The position numbers and the translations under genes are program-made. The notes below the pieces were generated by a model that had not been told where the DNA came from, ran no database searches, and saw only the letters and a program-made list of their open reading frames with translations. From CAZOKZ01 sp964580585 (GTDB lineage: Bacteria; Sumerlaeota; Sumerlaeia; SLMS01; JAHLLQ01), in contig CAZOKZ010000037.1 of the NCBI GenBank assembly GCA_964580585.1, forward strand, positions 1 to 44,982: a stretch of DNA of 44,982 bases, in the 5' to 3' direction. Positions 25,042-32,442 of this stretch are shown in pieces; within the stretch, counting starts at the first letter, position 1; each line of letters opens with the position of its first letter.

Positions 25042-25241
25042 TGGCGACTCCTCGAACGATCGAGCGCCCGCAACGCAGGCATCAGGATCACGACAGCACC
25101 CATTACCAACAAGGCCAACGGAGTGAGAAATGCGCATAACGCCACGAGGAAGCCATGCACCACGGGACCTCGATTCCCAAGCCAGCGAGGCGATGTTTTC
25201 CAATGCGAACCTTGGCGGGTGGTGAAGGTTGAATATTTCAT
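25038..25241 (-). CDS. small membrane protein between two glycosyltransferases
   Basis: 67 residues. Its ATG (25239-25241) overlaps the stop of the upstream glycosyltransferase as ATGA, and its stop overlaps the start of the downstream one as ATGA again. That double coupling is strong evidence for a real gene although it is short. The N-terminal third is polar and basic (KYSTFTTRQGSHWKTSPRW); the rest forms one long or two short hydrophobic helices (VVHGFLVALCAFLTPLALLV and MGAVVILMPALRAL), ending in Arg/Ser. Function unknown; by position it may help the glycosyltransferases or present their lipid carrier. Confidence 0.65.
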   Translation of the reverse strand: MKYSTFTTRQGSHWKTSPRWLGNRGPVVHGFLVALCAFLTPLALLVMGAVVILMPALRALDRSRSRQ

Positions 25242-26668
25242 CGGCGGTAAAAGTGGTAATCCACGGGTGGACGAGGTTTTCGCAGTGCGCGGAAAGTGAG
25301 TATCAACGCGCGTAGAACGATTAAATTCCGTCTCACGATCAAGCGTAGCGTCTTCGCCAGGTTGCGGCGATTGACCTGCCATTGTTGATCATCTTCGCGA
25401 TACCGAATGGAGTAACCTGTAAAGCGTTCGTACAGGTGCGTTGGAGCAAGCGAGGACGAAACTAATGCGTCGTAACGCAATGCCATACTAATTGAAGAAC
25501 GAATGCGTTGGAACATCGTTCGGATGGGGAAAATGACGATGTTGGGCAATTTCGTGCGAATTCTCTTCGGCTTATCTTCGAAAAGAATCGATTCGATTCG
25601 AGCCTTTGGATATTGCTCTTTCAGCTTCTGATGCAACTCTTGCACGAGGTGGTGGTGCGAGTATGTCAAAATGCCGATTCGATTAAGAGACGGAGGCAAT
25701 TTTTGACTCTCGCGGATGTATGGCGGGCGGGGGCGTTTAACCTCAGCGGGTGGTTCTCCCATACGATTTGCAAAAAAATCATTCAACGCGCATTGCATCG
25801 CATCTGCGTCGGCATGTTGGCCATCGAAGCGATTATTTTCGATCCCGGTTAGTTGAATGCGTAAAACGTTGAAAAACGCGGTGAGGCGATATCGGCTTGG
25901 GCATAGTTGGTGCAGGAAATAAAGCCAGTTTCTCACGCAAATGTAAGTCGAGAGAGGGCCCGACGTGGCACGCCGGTCGTCAAATCCTTCGTGGCTGACA
26001 CGCGATTCGGTGGTTCCCACCACATGATATCCCGCGCGGTTGAATCGCAGGCCGAAGTCTATGTCGTCCCACATAACAAAATAAACCGGGTCCCAGACGC
26101 CTACCTTGCGAACGGCTGAAACGCGTGCCAGCATAGAACACGCTGTTACATAGTCGCTTTTGTAAAGGTGCTTGCCTTTGATAGACCTTAGTGGACCTTC
26201 TGCATTTTTCTTAGGGCAACCCGTTTGCCAATCGATTCGCGCGCCGATTTCCTGGACGCGGGTTTCGTCTTCCATCAGTAAAATCGTCGAGCCGACTAAC
26301 CCGATACGTGGGCTTTTGCACATGGTGTCGAGCAAACCGTCGAGCGCGTTTGGAAACACGTTTACGTCGTTATCAAGGAACCAGAAAAAATCGTACTTTT
26401 TCGGATGCTGAAGACCGTAAATCATCCCGGCGTTGAAACCACCCGTGCCGCCGAGGTTCTTTCCCGTTTCCAGCAGATGGACTTCGGGGAAGTCCTCGCG
26501 CACCATGTCGGGCGAACCGTCGGTGCTGGCGTTATCGACTACCACAACGTCGAACGGTGTGCCACCCAGCGTTCTCAGGCATTCGAGAACGTGCCGCAGC
26601 ATGTCTTTTTTGTTCCAGTTGACGACGATGGTCAGAATTTTCGGCGGGTGTTTTTTCGATGGCGCCAT
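25238..26668 (-). CDS. family 2 glycosyltransferase with extra C-terminal domain
   Basis: 476 residues from the ATG at 26668. The first 270 residues form a GT2 catalytic domain: ILTIVVNWNKKDML, VVVDNASTDGSPDMV, the GGTGGFNAGMIYGL loop typical of rhamnosyl- and galactofuranosyltransferases (WbbL/GlfT-like), the DxD motif WFLDNDVNV, and WDDIDFGLRFNRAGYH (near 205). Then comes a helical stretch and about 150 residues with a Rossmann-like beginning (NRIGILTYSHHHLVQELHQK) and a basic, hydrophobic tail; this part I do not recognise. The end overlaps the small membrane gene by ATGA. It may add the first sugars of an envelope polysaccharide. Confidence 0.88.
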   Translation of the reverse strand: MAPSKKHPPKILTIVVNWNKKDMLRHVLECLRTLGGTPFDVVVVDNASTDGSPDMVREDFPEVHLLETGKNLGGTGGFNAGMIYGLQHPKKYDFFWFLDNDVNVFPNALDGLLDTMCKSPRIGLVGSTILLMEDETRVQEIGARIDWQTGCPKKNAEGPLRSIKGKHLYKSDYVTACSMLARVSAVRKVGVWDPVYFVMWDDIDFGLRFNRAGYHVVGTTESRVSHEGFDDRRATSGPLSTYICVRNWLYFLHQLCPSRYRLTAFFNVLRIQLTGIENNRFDGQHADADAMQCALNDFFANRMGEPPAEVKRPRPPYIRESQKLPPSLNRIGILTYSHHHLVQELHQKLKEQYPKARIESILFEDKPKRIRTKLPNIVIFPIRTMFQRIRSSISMALRYDALVSSSLAPTHLYERFTGYSIRYREDDQQWQVNRRNLAKTLRLIVRRNLIVLRALILTFRALRKPRPPVDYHFYRR

Positions 26669-26893
26669 GGATACGAATTTTCGACCCTGAAGTGAATTGG
26701 AGCGCCACTTTGGTGGGGCGTTTGGCTCAAGGCAAGGCAATTTGACGACGTTCTGGAAAGCGCAATCTCGGTGTTGCGCTTTGGACTCGAACTCGGGTCA
26801 CGTATCGTCAATGCGCTCCCCTCGTCCTCGCCTTGCGCGCCTTGATCTTGTGCTTTCGAGAACGTCTATTGCCATTGATTGGATTTCCCATCG

Positions 26894-28336
26894 ATGCCCA
26901 TCCATGCTGACTCGCCCGATTTGTTATTGATTGAGAACTGCCGCCGTATCGCGACGTTCGACGACGCTGGGCGCGAGCTGACTGGCGCGGATATTCTGAT
27001 CGATGGACCGCGTGTGGTGGCAGTGGGCGAGCGGTTGCGCGCGGCGCATGCGTTGCCGCCAGACACGCCGGTGATCGACGCGTCGCGGTGCCTGGCGATT
27101 CCTGGGTTGATCAATACGCATCATCATTTTTTTCAGGTGCTGACGCGCGTGATGCCGCGCACACAAAACGCCGAACTGTTCGATTGGCTGGTGGAAAACT
27201 ATCGCACGTGGCAATTCCTCGATCCCGAGGCCATTCATTTGGCGGCGCTGGTGGCAATGGCGGAACTGCTGTTGAGCGGATGCACGACGACGAGCGATCA
27301 CCATTATCTTTTCCCGGCGAACCAACCCGTCGAGTTGTTGGACGAGGAAATCCGCGCGGCTCGTGAGTTAGGCATTCGCTTTCATCCGACACGCGGGTCG
27401 ATGACGCTGGGCGTGGATGATGGCGGGTTGCCGCCGATGACGCTGGTGGAATCGCCCGGTCGCGTGTTGGAGGATTACGACCGCGTCATTGGCCGGTATC
27501 ACGATACGTCCGATTACGCGATGACACGGGTGGCGTTGGCGCCGTGCGCCCCGTTCAATGCGCGCGAGGATTTATTTCGCGAAACGGCGCGGTTGGCACG
27601 TGAGCGCGGCGTATTATTACATACGCATTTGGCGGAAACGCACGATGAAGACGCATATTGCGCAGAGAAGTTTGGCTGTTGTCCGTTAGAATACGTCGCG
27701 CGTCTCGGATGGGAAGGTCCCGACGTGTGGTTTGCGCACGGGGTGCAGTTCAACGCAGAGGAAATCCGTCGATGCGCGGACCTGGGCATGGGGGTGGCCC
27801 ATTGTCCGTCGGCCAACGCGCGGTTAGGCAGTGGGATCGCGCCCGTGCCGGATATGCTGGCGGCGGGAATGCGTGTGGGAATTGGCGTGGACGGTTCGTC
27901 GAGCAACGACAGCGGAAATTTACTGGCCGAGGTCAGGCAATCGTTCATGCTTCACCGCGCTTCGCGGGGCGTGGGAGCTATCGATGCGCGCAGCGCGCTT
28001 CGAATGGCAACCCGTGGGGGAGCGGCGATATTGTGTCATCCCCAGATCGGCTGGATTGGCGAGGGGGCAGCCGCAGACGTTGTACTGGTGGATCTCGACC
28101 GTTTCGAGTTGGCCGGTGGCGCCAGTATCGATCCCATTGCGGGGCTGGTTTTTTGTGGGTTAAACGGGCCGGTGGATTGGAGTATTATCAATGGTCGAAT
28201 TGTGGTTGAACGGGGAAAACTTTGCCGTGTGGCGGAGAAAAAACTCGTCGAGCGAGCGAACGCCATCACAACGGCTTTGGTGGAGAAAACGAGAACCCTC
28301 GAACACGTGGATAGCACGATCTTGAAGGATTGGTGA
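26894..28336 (+). CDS. 8-oxoguanine deaminase (amidohydrolase)
   Basis: 480 residues from the ATG at 26894. Metal-dependent amidohydrolase barrel: PGLINTHHHFFQVLTR (metal His near 76-78), QNAELFDWLVENY and GCTTTSDHHYLFP, RFHPTRGSMTLG, RVALAPCAPFNAREDLF, LHTHLAETHDED, DVWFAHGVQF, GVAHCPSANARLGSGIAPV, GIGVDGSSSNDSGN. This succession is the one of experimentally defined 8-oxoguanine deaminases related to the AtzB/TrzN group; the family turns 8-oxoguanine to urate for damage clean-up or nitrogen use. The gene is divergent from the glycosyltransferase run and convergent with the Bfd-like gene (8-bp gap). No purine catabolism genes are next to it. Confidence 0.88.
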   Translation: MPIHADSPDLLLIENCRRIATFDDAGRELTGADILIDGPRVVAVGERLRAAHALPPDTPVIDASRCLAIPGLINTHHHFFQVLTRVMPRTQNAELFDWLVENYRTWQFLDPEAIHLAALVAMAELLLSGCTTTSDHHYLFPANQPVELLDEEIRAARELGIRFHPTRGSMTLGVDDGGLPPMTLVESPGRVLEDYDRVIGRYHDTSDYAMTRVALAPCAPFNAREDLFRETARLARERGVLLHTHLAETHDEDAYCAEKFGCCPLEYVARLGWEGPDVWFAHGVQFNAEEIRRCADLGMGVAHCPSANARLGSGIAPVPDMLAAGMRVGIGVDGSSSNDSGNLLAEVRQSFMLHRASRGVGAIDARSALRMATRGGAAILCHPQIGWIGEGAAADVVLVDLDRFELAGGASIDPIAGLVFCGLNGPVDWSIINGRIVVERGKLCRVAEKKLVERANAITTALVEKTRTLEHVDSTILKDW

Positions 28337-28344
28337 CTCGCGTT

Positions 28345-28674
28345 CTACGATTTGTGCTCTTTGGTTTCCGATGCCAACGGAGTTTCGTGCAGCAGGTGCT
28401 CTACAAGCGCCGCGATATCCTGGCGACAACTGCCGCAATCGGTGCCCGCTCCGCAACAAACGGCAATTTCATCGATATCCCGTGTCCTCAATGACTGGAT
28501 TGAACGAATCACCTCTTTTGCGTGAATTTCGTTACAATAGCACAGGGTTTCATCGGGCGAATCTAAAAAATGTTCTGCCGCTTCGTGCACCCGTTCCGAC
28601 TCCATCAACGGTATCAGACGTTGATTTGCCACGAGTTGTGGCGTGAGTGGCGTTTTATGAGACGATTTCTGCAT
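28345..28674 (-). CDS. Bfd-like [2Fe-2S] ferredoxin domain protein
   Basis: 109 residues from the ATG at 28674, which has GGAGGT 8 nt upstream. The C-terminal half is a BFD domain: four ligands Cys45-x-Cys47 (TLCYCNEIHAKEVI) and Cys80-x2-Cys83 (CCGAGTDCGSCRQDI), as in bacterioferritin-associated ferredoxin, which gives electrons to bacterioferritin so iron can be released, and as in NirB/CopZ fusions. The N-terminal 40 residues are an extra helical part not found in E. coli Bfd (64 residues). A partial Fur-like element lies upstream (see next entry). No bacterioferritin gene is in the window. Confidence 0.85.
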   Translation of the reverse strand: MQKSSHKTPLTPQLVANQRLIPLMESERVHEAAEHFLDSPDETLCYCNEIHAKEVIRSIQSLRTRDIDEIAVCCGAGTDCGSCRQDIAALVEHLLHETPLASETKEHKS

Positions 28675-28715
28675 TGGAGACAACCTCCATCGAGTGTTTT
28701 CTCTGAATCGAGAGA

Positions 28716-28732
28716 GTGACATGATTCTCATT
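28716..28732 (-). promoter_or_regulatory. possible Fur-like site before the Bfd-like gene
   Basis: On the minus strand the sequence reads AATGAGAATCATGTCAC. The left half TGAGAAT fits 6 of 7 positions of the Fur half-site TGATAAT; the right half is poor. It lies 42 bp upstream of the start codon in an AT-rich stretch (28675-28973, no gene). Iron control of bfd is common, which is the only reason to prefer this reading. Confidence 0.3.
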
Positions 28733-28973
28733 TTTTTTCAAGACACGTTTGCGTATCGAGAAGAGACAAAAATTATTCTCCTTGCATTAGAGGGATTTCT
28801 CTTCTATGTTCACGGCGCAAAGTTCGCTTTTTAGGGCATTAAACACTATAAACTTAGTGAAATTGCGGACGGATAACTCCGCGATTTGAACGTACGAGAA
28901 GAAACTCAAAGACCGACGTGGGAAAATTGGGAACGAATACAATATACGCTGCAACTACGACGAGAGACGTTCT

Positions 28974-30080
28974 ATGTCCAAGTCCGATTCGAATCAAAAT
29001 TTGGTCCTGGTCGTCGATGATCAAGAGTCCGTCTGCCAGACCATTGGGCGGTATTTAACACGCAAGGGATTTCTCATTGAAACAGCGGGGTCGGGGCGCG
29101 AGGCATTGGATAAAGTTATGCGCCATCCACCCGTTGCGATTGTCAGCGATATTCGCATGCCGGATATGGATGGCATGGAGTTGCTGAATCGCGTGATGGC
29201 GTGCGATCCCGACATGGTGGTGATTCTGGCGACGGGGGTGCCCTCGATGGAGGTCACCATCGAAGCTTTGCGTGCGGGGGCGACGGATTTTCTCCCTAAA
29301 CCCGTGGATATGAAGCAGTTATATTCCTCGTTGTCGCGCGGAGTGGAGCGTCGCAAGGCACGTCTGGCCAGTCAACAGCGCGAGATCCAGTTGGAATCCA
29401 AGGTGCGCAAACGTACACGCGAACTCAGCGATACGCTCGAAAAACTGCAATCGGTAAATGAGCAACTCAGCGAAGCTTACGACGGTTCCATCGAGCTGCT
29501 GCGCCGCACCTCGGCGTTGCGCGATAACGATACCGGCGATCATATTGATCGTATCCGTCTCTTTTCCGGTGAAGTCGCCCAAAAACTTGGGCTTTCGGCG
29601 GATGACATTCGCCTGATCAAGGGCGCCAGCCCCATGCACGACATTGGAAAGATTGGTATTCCCGACCAGATTTTGCAAAAACCCGGCAAGCTAACTCCCG
29701 AAGAATTCGACATCATGAAGACCCACACGTTGATCGGTGGGCAGATTCTCGGTGGTTATAAGGTGCCGTTGCTCCAAGCCAGCGAACAAATCGCCCTGAC
29801 GCATCACGAGCGTTGGAATGGCAAAGGGTATCCCTATGGTCTGGCGGGTGGAGAAATCCCCCTGTTTGGGCGAATCGTCGCCGTTGTCGATGTCTGGGAT
29901 GCGCTAACGCATGAACGCTGCTACAAACGCGCGTTTACGATTGAAGAAGCGCTGAAGATCATCCGCGAGGAACGTGGCCAGCACTTCGACCCCGACGTAC
30001 TCGATGCGTTCCTGGAATCCTTGCCTCGAATTCAAGAAATCGAACACGAAGTCATCGTGACATGCGAAGAGGCGGTGTGA
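28974..30080 (+). CDS. response regulator with HD-GYP c-di-GMP phosphodiesterase domain
   Basis: 368 residues. Receiver domain at 10-130: VLVVDDQESV acid pair, phospho-Asp in VSDIRMPDMDGMELL (Asp near 61), switch Thr LATG and Lys in FLPKPVD. A coiled-coil linker (about 135-180) leads to an HD-GYP domain with MHDIGKIGIPDQILQKPGKL (His-Asp near 222) and HHERWNGKGYPYGLAG (GYP near 287). Such RpfG-type proteins cleave c-di-GMP to GMP when phosphorylated. No sensor kinase is adjacent, so it is an orphan regulator. It is followed by a strong terminator. Confidence 0.96.
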   Translation: MSKSDSNQNLVLVVDDQESVCQTIGRYLTRKGFLIETAGSGREALDKVMRHPPVAIVSDIRMPDMDGMELLNRVMACDPDMVVILATGVPSMEVTIEALRAGATDFLPKPVDMKQLYSSLSRGVERRKARLASQQREIQLESKVRKRTRELSDTLEKLQSVNEQLSEAYDGSIELLRRTSALRDNDTGDHIDRIRLFSGEVAQKLGLSADDIRLIKGASPMHDIGKIGIPDQILQKPGKLTPEEFDIMKTHTLIGGQILGGYKVPLLQASEQIALTHHERWNGKGYPYGLAGGEIPLFGRIVAVVDVWDALTHERCYKRAFTIEEALKIIREERGQHFDPDVLDAFLESLPRIQEIEHEVIVTCEEAV

Positions 30081-30115
30081 AAGAAAGGCTGAAGATACAG
30101 GTCGAACGTTTAAGA

Positions 30116-30154
30116 TAAACGACATGTGTGGCACCATGTGTCGTTTATTTTTTT
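30116..30154 (+). terminator. intrinsic terminator after the HD-GYP gene
   Basis: TAAACGACA (30116-30124) pairs perfectly with TGTCGTTTA (30139-30147), and a seven-T run follows. The hairpin covers a possible GTG start at 30128 and is one reason to start the next gene at 30218. Confidence 0.9.
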
Positions 30155-30217
30155 GCCTTTATTCTTTCGTTCTCTTCCTGCTTGCGGCCTTCGTATTCCT
30201 TCCCCACGCTGGCGGGC

Positions 30218-31654
30218 ATGAAACGACGCGCTTTGATCCTGGGGTCTGGCGTGTGCGGCTTGGCGACAGCGGTGCGGCTGCGAGAACACGACCCCGACCT
30301 TTCCATTTCGATGCTCGAATCCGAAGACCGCGTTGGCGGTCTCGCTCGGTCGTTAACGTTGCGCGGCCAGGTTGCCGACATGGGACCGCACCGCATTCAC
30401 ACGGAATTACCCGACGTTCAGGAGTTTTTGGAAACGTTGGCGGGCGAAGACATGGTGCGCGTCGAACGCGCCTCTCGCATGTGGTTGCACAAAACGTGGA
30501 TCGAGTATCCGCCCAAGCCGTTTGAAATCGTGAAGCTCTTCGGGCCGCTGAAATTGGCGAAGGTCGGTTGGTCGTATGCGACCGAAACTCTGGCGCGTTG
30601 GCTGGGCGGGGGAGACCGCCGCGATAATTTCGAAACCGTGATGTCGCGTGCGTTCGGCAGTGAACTTTATCGCCTGATCGTACTCGGATATACGAAGAAA
30701 GTCTGGAAGATCGACCCGCGGAAAATCCACGGCGATATTGCGCGCGTGCGCGTGTCGGCAGGTGGGCTGGACCAGATGATCAAGCGTGTATTCGTGCCTG
30801 AAAAGAAGGGCCAGGAAACCGCGCTAAAGAAATTCTACTATATTCCGGGCGGCGTGGTTAAACTCGTCGATAAAATGCACGCGCCACTTGAACAATCCGG
30901 TGTGAAAATTCACACGGGCTGGCGTGTGACGAAAATAGAACGCACACCGACGAATTTGTGGCGCGTGACATCGACCGACGATGAGGGACGGAGCCGTACG
31001 GACGAAGCCGAGTTGCTCTTCTCAACGATTCCAGTAACCGAATTAATCGATATGTTGCAAGTGATTCGCCCCGATGCCGCAGTCCGTCGCGCGCGTGAAT
31101 CAATGCGGTTTATCGCCAATTTTCTTGTGTGCGTCGTGGTGAACCGACCGAAGGTTACCGATTGCCAGTGGCTGTATTTTCCTGGCAAGGACACGATTTT
31201 CAATCGCGGGTACGAGCCGAAAAATTTCTCCGACTCGATGGGGACGGAGAATCAGTGCATGATCATGTTGGAAATTACGTGCCATCACGGTGACCGAATC
31301 TGGAACGCGACGGATAAACAACTGATTCGCGAAACGATCAAGGGTCTCGAACGCACGGGACTCGTCGAGCGCGACGACGTGGTGGATGCGATGGTGCATC
31401 GGATTCCGTACACGTATCCACTCTACGACGTGGCCTATCGCAAGCGGCTCGATCCTGTGTGGCGCTATCTGGAAGAATTTTCCGGCCTGATCAGCGTTGG
31501 GCGCCAGGGGTTGTTCCTGCATAACAACATGGACCACAGCATTCACATGGGTTTTCGCGCCGCCGAGGTGGCAATGCGCGAACATCCCGAAGATCCCGAG
31601 AAGCATTTCTACAAGGAAGTGCGGCGGTTTCAGCAGTTTCGCATTGTAGATTGA
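30218..31654 (+). CDS. FAD-dependent amine-oxidase/protoporphyrinogen-oxidase-like protein
   Basis: 478 residues from the ATG at 30218, which puts the dinucleotide fold at the N-terminus: RRALILGSGVCGLATAVRL (GxGxxG), then SEDRVGGLARSLTLRG, the second FAD segment MGPHRIH, and KVWKIDPRKIHGDIARVRVS, which resembles UDP-galactopyranose mutase and HemY-like proteins (COG1232). The C-terminal FAD motif LISVGRQGLFLHNNMDHSI follows (normally GD-x-...-x-G-x-S). Redox chemistry on a hydrophobic or sugar-like substrate is expected; the exact reaction is not visible. An upstream GTG would start inside a terminator, so it is rejected. Two GGGACGGAG motif copies lie inside, and the repeat island starts directly after the stop. 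Confidence 0.8.
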   Translation: MKRRALILGSGVCGLATAVRLREHDPDLSISMLESEDRVGGLARSLTLRGQVADMGPHRIHTELPDVQEFLETLAGEDMVRVERASRMWLHKTWIEYPPKPFEIVKLFGPLKLAKVGWSYATETLARWLGGGDRRDNFETVMSRAFGSELYRLIVLGYTKKVWKIDPRKIHGDIARVRVSAGGLDQMIKRVFVPEKKGQETALKKFYYIPGGVVKLVDKMHAPLEQSGVKIHTGWRVTKIERTPTNLWRVTSTDDEGRSRTDEAELLFSTIPVTELIDMLQVIRPDAAVRRARESMRFIANFLVCVVVNRPKVTDCQWLYFPGKDTIFNRGYEPKNFSDSMGTENQCMIMLEITCHHGDRIWNATDKQLIRETIKGLERTGLVERDDVVDAMVHRIPYTYPLYDVAYRKRLDPVWRYLEEFSGLISVGRQGLFLHNNMDHSIHMGFRAAEVAMREHPEDPEKHFYKEVRRFQQFRIVD

Positions 31655-31663
31655 GTGAAAAGA

Positions 31664-31785
31664 TTACCACGAAGGCACGAAGACACAAAGGAACACAAAG
31701 AAAAGAAAGAGGGACGGAGGCCATGTTGGCTCCGTCCCTCTTCATTTTTTGAACTCTCTTCGCCTTTACGTCTTTGCGTAAAAAC
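31664..31785. repeat. CACGAAG-type repeats flanking a hairpin, left side of RAYT
   Basis: A clean repeat copy (31664-31700) begins with the same 33 bases as 19261-19293. An inverted, more diverged copy lies at 31754-31785 (on the minus strand GTTTTTACGCAAAGACG). Between them is the GGGACGGAG hairpin. The pair fills the whole gap between the oxidoreductase and RAYT genes. Confidence 0.75.
31707..31750. terminator. GGGACGGAG hairpin (REP-like; also a bidirectional terminator)
   Basis: AAGAGGGACGGAGGCC (31707-31722) pairs with GGCTCCGTCCCTCTT (31728-31742) with a single bulged G and a five-base loop. An A-rich run stands before it and CATTTTTT after it, so it can stop transcription of both convergent genes. 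The stem is made of the repeated GGGACGGAG unit and sits 43 bp beyond the RAYT stop. Confidence 0.8.
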
Positions 31786-32442
31786 TTATTTTTTCGCGCG
31801 GCCACGCTTGGCCGTTTTCTTTGCTGCGGCTTTTTTAGGCGCCTTTTTGGCTGGCTTTACGTCACCGAGCGGTTTGCCGGTGCGGGTGGATTGCTCGATG
31901 GCAAGAATTTCTTCCGCATCCTGCGGCTCCTTGAGCCACTTGGTCCAGTTGGACGACTCGCTCTTGGAAGGCCACTTGCCCGAAAGCAAATCGTCGTTGC
32001 CTCGACCGCAGTGGGCTTTAGCGCTTGCCCATGCGTAAAGGTCGATGCGCTTGGTCAGTTTGGTGACAAGCGGTTGACGTTCGACGTATTTGACCGCCGC
32101 CCAAAGCCAATCGTCATCGAGTGGGCACGATGCAAAGCGATCCTGCCAGATGTTGCCTTTTTTCTTGGTTTTATCGTTGATGAAGCGGCTATGCGAACTA
32201 TGTACGCGGCGCAAAACCATTGCGAGTCCATCGTCGTTGTGTGGCACAACGACGAGATGAATCGCGTCGGGGAGCAGACTGTACGCAAGGACTTCCACGT
32301 CGTGTTCGGCAGCGCATTTGCGAAGATGATGCAGGTACGCGTCGCGGTCAACATCGTCGGTAAAAAGCGTGCGTCCCTTAGCGGCGCTTTGATGAACGTG
32401 ATGCGGCTGTCCGGTAATGATAACTCGTGCTGATCTGGCCAT
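31786..32442 (-). CDS. RAYT: REP-associated tyrosine transposase-like protein with altered HUH site
   Basis: 218 residues of the Y1_Tnp (IS200-like) family, RAYT branch. Opening GQPHHVHQSAAKGRTLFTDD and the DRDAYLHHLRKCA segment match RAYT proteins; VKYVERQPLVTKL (Tyr119) fits the region with the catalytic tyrosine. The usual N-H-V-H metal motif is D-A-I-H here (Ala60-Ile61-His62), so the first His is missing and strand cleavage may be weak or lost. The last 22 residues are Lys/Ala/Pro-rich like a histone H1 tail. RAYTs are single-copy domesticated transposases that nick and move REP palindromes. It is flanked at 43 and 36 bp by hairpins of one sequence, and by CACGAAG repeats. Confidence 0.85.
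   Translation of the reverse strand: MARSARVIITGQPHHVHQSAAKGRTLFTDDVDRDAYLHHLRKCAAEHDVEVLAYSLLPDAIHLVVVPHNDDGLAMVLRRVHSSHSRFINDKTKKKGNIWQDRFASCPLDDDWLWAAVKYVERQPLVTKLTKRIDLYAWASAKAHCGRGNDDLLSGKWPSKSESSNWTKWLKEPQDAEEILAIEQSTRTGKPLGDVKPAKKAPKKAAAKKTAKRGRAKK

Noticed and set aside
30128..30217. GTG start for the FAD oxidoreductase giving a hydrophobic leader
   Set aside because: The leader would be encoded within a strong transcription terminator (30116-30154); the ATG at 30218 puts the FAD fold at the N-terminus as normal.
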